A DNA stretch of 18,353 nt from Bacillota bacterium (GTDB lineage Bacteria > Bacillota > Clostridia > Lachnospirales > Lachnospiraceae): NCBI GenBank assembly GCA_023387635.1, contig JAEWHU010000192.1:1-18353 (forward strand), read 5' to 3'. This document shows, piece by piece, positions 14,488-18,353 of this stretch. The position numbers were made by a program, and so were the translations under genes. The notes under the pieces were generated by a model. The model had not been told where the DNA came from and did not search any database. It was given only the letters and a program-made list of their open reading frames with translations. Every line of letters starts with the position of its first letter. Within the stretch, counting starts at the first letter, position 1.

Positions 14488-14588
14488 TGATATTTTATCT
14501 ATTGATATTTTATCTATTGATATTTTATTGATTGATATTTATCTATTGATATTTATCTATTAAAATATATCCATTAAAATATATCTAT
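14488..14588. repeat. Seven-copy 14-15 bp tandem repeat between gatC and gatA
   Basis: Consecutive units TGATATTTTATCTAT (14488, 14503), TGATATTTTATTGAT (14518), TGATATTTATCTAT (14533, 14547), TAAAATATATCCAT (14561) and TAAAATATATCTAT (14575). Copy length drops from 15 to 14 and sequence drifts toward the gatC side. It is non-coding and lies inside the operon transcript. Slippage could vary the copy number. Confidence 0.85.
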
Positions 14589-14609
14589 TGATTCATTAAA
14601 TTTAGAAAA

Positions 14610-14897
14610 TTACTCTACTGTCTTTGGCACCATAAAACATCCATCTTTTTTTGAAGGAGCATTACTTAAAAGCTCTTCTCTGTTATCCATATTGGTAATA
14701 ACATCTTCACGGAAAACATTCTTTTTATCAAATACATGGGACATAGGACTAATATTATCAGTATCTAGTTGATTCATAATCTCAACATGTGTAAGAATTT
14801 TTCCTAAATCCCTCTTAGCCTTTTCCTTTTCTTCGGGCGTTAATTCAATCTTTGATAACGCTGCTACATAATCTATTGTTTCGTCTGTAATCTTCAT
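14610..14897 (-). CDS. gatC: Asp-tRNA(Asn)/Glu-tRNA(Gln) amidotransferase subunit C
   Basis: 95 aa, normal for GatC, the small subunit that wraps around GatA and GatB and stabilises the complex. The signature helices are present: ETIDYVAALSKIELTPEE near the start, then LGKILTHVEIMNQLDTDN, followed by the extended segment SPMSHVFDKKNVFREDV that lies along the GatA-GatB interface in known structures, and a FMVPK end. The ATG at 14897 follows GTGAGGT at 7 nt. It is downstream of aspS by 335 bp (occupied by a palindromic element and a short ORF) and upstream of gatA by 232 bp. The operon order aspS-gatC-gatA-gatB is typical of clostridia that make Asn-tRNA by amidation. Confidence 0.95.
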   Translation of the reverse strand: MKITDETIDYVAALSKIELTPEEKEKAKRDLGKILTHVEIMNQLDTDNISPMSHVFDKKNVFREDVITNMDNREELLSNAPSKKDGCFMVPKTVE

Positions 14898-14941
14898 ATT
14901 TCTACCTCACTTAAAGTTTAGGATTATTAATAAATCTGTAA

Positions 14942-15010
14942 TTATTTCGCTCTCTTAATGATTTCGCTCTTTAATTTTTGCTCTAAATCTTTTATTTTCA
15001 GTTCACTCAT
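14942..15010 (-). CDS. Possible 22-aa small ORF between the palindromic element and gatC
   Basis: ATG at 15010 opens a frame that begins MSELKIKDLEQKLKS and ends IIKRAK, a charged amphipathic helix with leucine spacing like a short coiled coil. There is no clear Shine-Dalgarno, and the frame meets a stop seven codons upstream of the ATG, inside the palindrome arm. The underlying DNA contains an imperfect 17-bp repeat (ATTTCGCTCT at 14944 and 14961 on the plus strand). It could be a gene remnant or chance. Confidence 0.2.
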   Translation of the reverse strand: MSELKIKDLEQKLKSEIIKRAK

Positions 15011-15025
15011 ATACTGCTTTTTGGT

Positions 15026-15198
15026 ATTTCATATGCTGAACAAAATATTCACTCCCATTTCGTGATATCATAACCATATTTTGCGCTGACCGTCCGAACG
15101 AAGTTACGGGTAAAGCATTGAAATACGTCAATGCTTAGCAAGTAAAATATGGTTATGATAGACAGAAATGTTCACAACCTAAACACAGCATATGAAAT
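15026..15198. repeat. 173-bp imperfect palindromic element between aspS and gatC
   Basis: Perfect 13-bp outer arms, ATTTCATATGCTG (15026-15038) / CAGCATATGAAAT (15186-15198). Perfect 17-bp inner arms, TATCATAACCATATTTT, lie at 15066-15082 on the left with their complement at 15144-15160 on the right. Shorter matches (CATTTC / GAAATG) lie between. The centre has its own 9-bp hairpin, AAGCATTGA (15113-15121) / TCAATGCTT (15128-15136). It looks like a MITE or other non-autonomous palindromic element, or a large structured RNA within the operon. No target-site duplication was found. Confidence 0.75.
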
Positions 15199-15232
15199 CT
15201 CACAACAACTCCAAATAGTTAACTAAGAATTC

Positions 15233-16570
15233 TTATGGCTCCAACCTAGTAACGTCTCTAGGGAATAATGAAGTTTCCCTAATATTGTGTTCGTCTAATA
15301 ATTTCATAGTAAGTCTTTCAAGACCAATACCAAGTCCTCCATGTGGTGGTACTCCGTATTTATGAAGCATTAAGTAATTAGAAAACTCCTCTATATTCAT
15401 TCCTCTACTTTCCATCTTTGCAACTTGTTCTTCATAGGAATGAATTCTTTGACCACCTGTAGTTATTTCCATTCCTTTGAATAATAAGTCAAAGCTTAGA
15501 GTATATTTTGGATTTGATTTATCATCCATAGCGTAAAAAGGTCTCTTTTTGGAAGGATAATGTGTCACAAATACGAAATCACTATTATATTCTTCTTTAA
15601 AATATCTTCCAATTAATATTTCTTCTTCTGGTTCTAAATCATATGGGTTCTTAATTTTACGGTCATATTTTTCTGATACTAATATCTTCGCTTCATCAAA
15701 ACGAACCATGGGTATTTTACTCACATCAGGAAGTTCGACCTTTAATATTTCTAATTCTTTTTTATATTCTTTCTTAAGAAATTCAAAGGTATATTGTAAC
15801 ATAGTGGTTTCCATATCCATAATGTCATAAAAACTATCTATATAACCCATTTCAAAATCAAGACTTGTATATTCATTTAGATGCCTAGTCGTATTATGTT
15901 TTTCAGCACGAAATACTGGTGCTGTTTCAAATACTCTATCATAGACACTTACCATTATTTGTTTATAAAACTGTGGACTTTGAGCTAAAAAAGCTTTTTT
16001 ACCAAAGTACTCTAATTTAAATACATTTGCTCCACCTTCTGCATTACCAGAAACAATTTTTGGTGTTCGTATTTCTGTAAAATGCTCAGAATATAAGAAA
16101 TCACGAAAACCTCTAACTATACCTTCTTGTATCTTAAAAATAGCTCTTTCTCTTATATTTCTTAATGAAACTGGTCTTAAAGATACTTTTGTCTCAATGG
16201 ATGTATTTAACTTCCATTTGTTAATTGATAAAGGCATAACTTCATTTTTTGCTGGCTCTGATAATAAAGTAATATCTTTTACTATAATTTCAAATCCTAA
16301 AGGTGCCCTTTCTTCGGAGTTTGGAATTCCACAAACTTCTATGGTTGCACCTTCTCTAAGAATATGATTCATATTATTAGAGGAATCCTCCCCTAGTACA
16401 CATTGTACTAATCCATCATATCTTCTTAGAATAACAAATGAAACACCGCCCATTTCTCTGACTGCGTGAATTGCACCTCTTATATTTATTTCGACACCAT
16501 AACTTTTTCCTGTTAATATATCATATATACTAACATTAGTTTTTTTCTTGTTTCCATTCACAAATTCCAT
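15233..16570 (-). CDS. aspS: Archaeal-type, probably non-discriminating aspartyl-tRNA synthetase
   Basis: 445 aa from the chosen start: an N-terminal OB-fold anticodon domain (about 15-105), then a class II catalytic domain without the bacterial GAD insertion, so this is the archaeal/eukaryal-type AspRS2 and not the roughly 590-aa bacterial form. Catalytic motifs are SPQFYKQ (198-204), motif 2 FRAEKHNTTRHLNEY (220-234), and motif 3 GLGIGLERLTM (412-422). In the OB fold, GAIH (32-35) puts His35 where discriminating archaeal enzymes have Trp, which indicates that tRNA-Asn is accepted as well as tRNA-Asp. Its operon with gatCAB supports that. The start at 16570 is chosen because AAAGGAGG lies 7 nt upstream; a TTG at 16591 would lie before this site. 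Asparaginyl-tRNA synthetase is less likely given the gatCAB link. Confidence 0.92.
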   Translation of the reverse strand: MEFVNGNKKKTNVSIYDILTGKSYGVEINIRGAIHAVREMGGVSFVILRRYDGLVQCVLGEDSSNNMNHILREGATIEVCGIPNSEERAPLGFEIIVKDITLLSEPAKNEVMPLSINKWKLNTSIETKVSLRPVSLRNIRERAIFKIQEGIVRGFRDFLYSEHFTEIRTPKIVSGNAEGGANVFKLEYFGKKAFLAQSPQFYKQIMVSVYDRVFETAPVFRAEKHNTTRHLNEYTSLDFEMGYIDSFYDIMDMETTMLQYTFEFLKKEYKKELEILKVELPDVSKIPMVRFDEAKILVSEKYDRKIKNPYDLEPEEEILIGRYFKEEYNSDFVFVTHYPSKKRPFYAMDDKSNPKYTLSFDLLFKGMEITTGGQRIHSYEEQVAKMESRGMNIEEFSNYLMLHKYGVPPHGGLGIGLERLTMKLLDEHNIRETSLFPRDVTRLEP

Positions 16571-16589
16571 AATAGAGCCTCCTTTTTCC

Positions 16590-16617
16590 AATTAAAAATT
16601 ATATTTAATTTTTAATT
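16590..16617. other. A/T-only perfect stem-loop just upstream of aspS
   Basis: AATTAAAAATTA (16590-16601) pairs with TAATTTTTAATT (16606-16617) around a 4-nt loop. It lies a few bases before the aspS Shine-Dalgarno, between the T-box terminator and the gene. Role unknown; perhaps an mRNA-stabilising 5' stem after processing. Confidence 0.4.
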
Positions 16618-16680
16618 TAATTAATTTAGTTAATTTGTGCTATTAGCGGAGCTTTTAATTCAAAGGATAAAATATCCGAT

Positions 16681-16733
16681 AAATTAAAAAAGTCCCGAGT
16701 ATATTAAGCCATAAGCTTACATATACTCGGGAC
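16681..16733 (-). terminator. T-box-controlled intrinsic terminator
   Basis: A 13-bp stem ATATACTCGGGAC / GTCCCGAGTATAT (16721-16733 with 16692-16704), extended inside by TAAGC / GCTTA (16705-16709 with 16715-16719). On the minus strand it is followed by TTTTTTAATTT. Bases of its 5' arm would be taken up by the antiterminator when uncharged tRNA binds. Confidence 0.92.
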
Positions 16734-16925
16734 GGAATTCTTTTAACCGCGGTACCACCCGAATTGAGAGTATACACTCTCCACTCTTACATTTAACGCA
16801 TGTCACGTGCGAAGCTACTACAATCAACATAAAAAAACTTATATGATCATTCAAATCGCCAGCTCCAGAGTGTTCCTTCCCTAATCTATCATCCAAGGCA
16901 GCTTTCAGTCGGTGACATGCCATTC
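16681..16925 (-). promoter_or_regulatory. T-box riboswitch leader of aspS-gatCAB (tRNA-Asn, possibly also tRNA-Glu)
   Basis: The canonical T-box sequence GGGTGGTACCGCGG is at 16760-16747 on the minus strand. Its UGGU pairs with the free tRNA CCA end to form the antiterminator. Downstream is the competing terminator (16733-16681). Upstream, a long-range stem GCATGTCAC / GTGACATGC (16919-16911 with 16808-16800) bounds a Stem-I-like region containing a GGATGATAG distal-loop-like sequence. The probable specifier region is GGAACACTCTGGAGC, giving AAC (Asn) at 16874-16872 and, one base earlier, GAA (Glu) at 16875-16873. Low charging of the cognate tRNA would let transcription continue into aspS. 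Stem I was not folded by computation. Confidence 0.9.
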
Positions 16926-16980
16926 CTGTTTATCAATGCATTCCAAAAGGGTTAGTCTCTTTCATTGCTTTTAAAACTTT

Positions 16981-17021
16981 ATAAAAAAATACAAAGGTGC
17001 TAATATCAGCAACACCCTTGT
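16981..17021 (-). terminator. Rho-independent terminator downstream of the LTA-synthase-like gene
   Basis: On the minus strand ACAAGGGTGTT pairs with AGCACCTTTGT (17021-17011 with 17001-16991; two G-U pairs), loop about 9 nt, followed by ATTTTTTTAT. It would end the transcript arriving from the gene at 17195. It also lies directly after the predicted aspS promoter, inside the first 40 nt of that leader. Confidence 0.75.
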
Positions 17022-17030
17022 TGTTGACTT

Positions 17031-17059
17031 ATATTACCATAGATAATTTCATTTGACAA
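17031..17059 (-). promoter_or_regulatory. Predicted promoter of the T-box-aspS-gatCAB operon
   Basis: On the minus strand, -35 TTGTCA (17059-17054), 17-bp spacer, -10 TAATAT (17036-17031) with an extended TGG just before it. The start would be near 17024, giving a leader of about 330 nt before the T-box terminator ends. No better candidate was seen closer to the T-box. The rest of the gap, 17060-17194, is AT-rich with nothing recognised. Confidence 0.55.
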
Positions 17060-17194
17060 GGGAAACTTTTAAATAATTTATTTCACCATATATATAATGT
17101 ATTCAAAGACTAACTATAAAAAATATGATTGATAATAAATCCAAAATAATTTATCAACTTATAGCCTATGTAATTTAGCTAATTATTAACCTAT

Positions 17195-18353
17195 TTATTT
17201 TAGATTCTCGTCTATATAAGGTAAAATATAGCTATAATAGTTTTCATCTAGAATACTTTCCGATATAAGAAATTTATTCTTAACAATTAGGTTCATATTC
17301 TTTATATAATCCTCGGGTAACTCTTCGTTAGTTAACTTAGTTACTTCTTTCGTTTTACTGTTATATTTCACTTTATCATTTATAAAACTACGATTTGAAA
17401 ACATAACTAGTGGCGAACTATCTGATAAAATATCAGTTCCCATGAATAATCTAGAATCATAAGATAAACCAAATAAATTAGATATGGTTGGTGCAATATC
17501 AAGACTAGAGCATGATTTATCAATAACAATAGGCTCTTTTATACTACCAGACCATAGGATAAAATTATTTTTATATAATTCAAAGTTCTCTTCTACTACA
17601 TGACCTGCAAGTTCATCAATTTTATCTTTTTCAAGTCCATATGGATAGTGATCAGCACTTAGTGCTATCACTGTTTTATCAGCGATACCTTTTTCTTCTA
17701 GCTCTTTTAATAATTGTTCTAGTGCAAGATCAAGTTCAATATTACATGCTATATAAGCTTTTGCCTCCATCGAATATGGTAAATCATCTACTGCCATTTT
17801 ATTCTTTGTAGACATACTATTTCCATTAAAAGTATAATTCATATGTCCACTTACTGTCATGTAATATGTATGAAAAGGTCTATCGTCTATATATTCAGGA
17901 ATTGTTATTTCCATCATTTCAAGATCCGATTCTGGCCAAGTTTTTGCAACTTCTAAGCCATTTCCTACACCTTTATAGTCGTATCCCATATTGGGATGAG
18001 ATATATGCCTTTTATAGTATTTATAGCTGTGATTATGATACGCTCTAGTTGCATAGCCAAGCTTAGAAAATTGATTACCAAATGCAAATGGCATTGCATT
18101 ACTACCTGATTTAAAAAAACTAATTACCCCTTGTTTAGGAATTAAGCTAGTGCATGCCACATACTCGCCATCTATAGTACTTGCCCACCATATTGGTGTA
18201 TAAAAATTATTGAAAACAAACCCCTCATTTACTAATTTGTACAAAGTAGGTGTTATGTTTTTATCCACTGCATAGGGCGAAAACCCTTCGGCTGTTATCA
18301 TAATGTAATTATAACCTTTAAACATGCCTGTATACTCATTTTTCTTAGTTGGA
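17195..18353 (-). CDS. LTA-synthase-like phosphoglycerol transferase (sulfatase fold), C-terminal part
   Basis: The frame is open to the window edge (PTKKNEYTG precedes the first ATG at 18325), so the 5' part with the expected N-terminal membrane spans lies outside. What remains is the extracellular alkaline-phosphatase/sulfatase-fold domain. Numbering from that Met: FKGYNYIMITAEGF holds metal-ligand Glu13; STIDGE supplies the nucleophile Thr50; SGHMNY has His161; and SADHYPYG has Asp225-His226. These match the LtaS site (ESL, TSDAE, HH, GDH). Enzymes of this family transfer glycerolphosphate from phosphatidylglycerol to build lipoteichoic-acid-type polymers or decorate glycans. All catalytic positions are kept, so the protein is probably active. 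The exact acceptor is unknown. The end is followed by a terminator at 16981-17021. Confidence 0.87.
   Translation of the reverse strand, partial: PTKKNEYTGMFKGYNYIMITAEGFSPYAVDKNITPTLYKLVNEGFVFNNFYTPIWWASTIDGEYVACTSLIPKQGVISFFKSGSNAMPFAFGNQFSKLGYATRAYHNHSYKYYKRHISHPNMGYDYKGVGNGLEVAKTWPESDLEMMEITIPEYIDDRPFHTYYMTVSGHMNYTFNGNSMSTKNKMAVDDLPYSMEAKAYIACNIELDLALEQLLKELEEKGIADKTVIALSADHYPYGLEKDKIDELAGHVVEENFELYKNNFILWSGSIKEPIVIDKSCSSLDIAPTISNLFGLSYDSRLFMGTDILSDSSPLVMFSNRSFINDKVKYNSKTKEVTKLTNEELPEDYIKNMNLIVKNKFLISESILDENYYSYILPYIDENLK

Noticed and set aside
14488..14588. CRISPR array
   Set aside because: Units are directly adjacent, 14-15 bp long, without unique spacers, and there are no cas genes; it is a simple tandem repeat.
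16717..16923. 68-codon minus-strand reading frame beginning MACHRLKAALDD
   Set aside because: It lies entirely inside the T-box leader, covering the specifier region, the T-box motif and the terminator stem; the RNA structure explains the sequence and no ribosome-binding site supports translation.

Overview
The window comes from a low-GC, AT-rich Gram-positive chromosome, most likely a Lachnospiraceae/Clostridium-type anaerobe close to Lachnoclostridium (Clostridium) phytofermentans. The reasons are strong AGGAGG ribosome-binding sites, Rho-independent terminators, a T-box leader, an archaeal-type aspartyl-tRNA synthetase linked to gatCAB, and a GtrB/YfhO pair with an LTA-synthase-like protein. 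The species is inferred from recognition, not from a search. Nearly everything lies on the minus strand.

Layout. At 1-464 (+) is the C-terminal part of a probable flagellar hook-length-control (FliK C-domain-like) protein. It converges on a carbohydrate cluster at 565-4718 (-): Gfo/Idh/MocA oxidoreductase, two AP-endonuclease-2-fold sugar isomerases/epimerases, and a second Gfo/Idh/MocA oxidoreductase. A divergent AraC-type regulator (5036-5863, +) is its probable controller. A possible terminator/competing-stem leader lies inside this cluster at 2757-2825. Next comes an envelope-glycosylation pair (6098-9721, -): a GtrB/CsbB-like glycosyltransferase and a YfhO-family polytopic protein.

At 10011-11477 a kinase-like gene, with a preceding 18-codon ORF, sits between two copies of the same unit. 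Each copy is a tRNA 3'-end-like fragment (acceptor strand plus T-arm) followed by a terminator with identical stems. This looks like the footprint of an insertion or duplication at a tRNA 3' end and is the most unusual locus in the window.

From 17059 down to 11509 (-) runs the tRNA-dependent amidation operon: promoter, T-box leader, AspRS, gatC, gatA, gatB. The T-box has a probable specifier region GGAACA that holds overlapping GAA (Glu) and AAC (Asn) codons. The AspRS is archaeal-type and has a histidine where discriminating enzymes have tryptophan, so it probably charges both tRNA-Asp and tRNA-Asn. GatCAB then converts Asp-tRNA-Asn (and, where needed, Glu-tRNA-Gln) to the amide. The operon carries unexplained non-coding structure: a 173-bp palindromic element between aspS and gatC, and hairpins plus a seven-copy 14-15 bp tandem repeat between gatC and gatA.

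At 17195-18353 (-) is the C-terminal catalytic portion of an LTA-synthase-like phosphoglycerol transferase, cut by the window edge. With the GtrB/YfhO pair it suggests that the neighbourhood also builds and decorates a glycerolphosphate cell-surface polymer.

Several gene starts were set by Shine-Dalgarno position rather than by the longest reading frame (yfhO, kinase, gatB, gatA, aspS).
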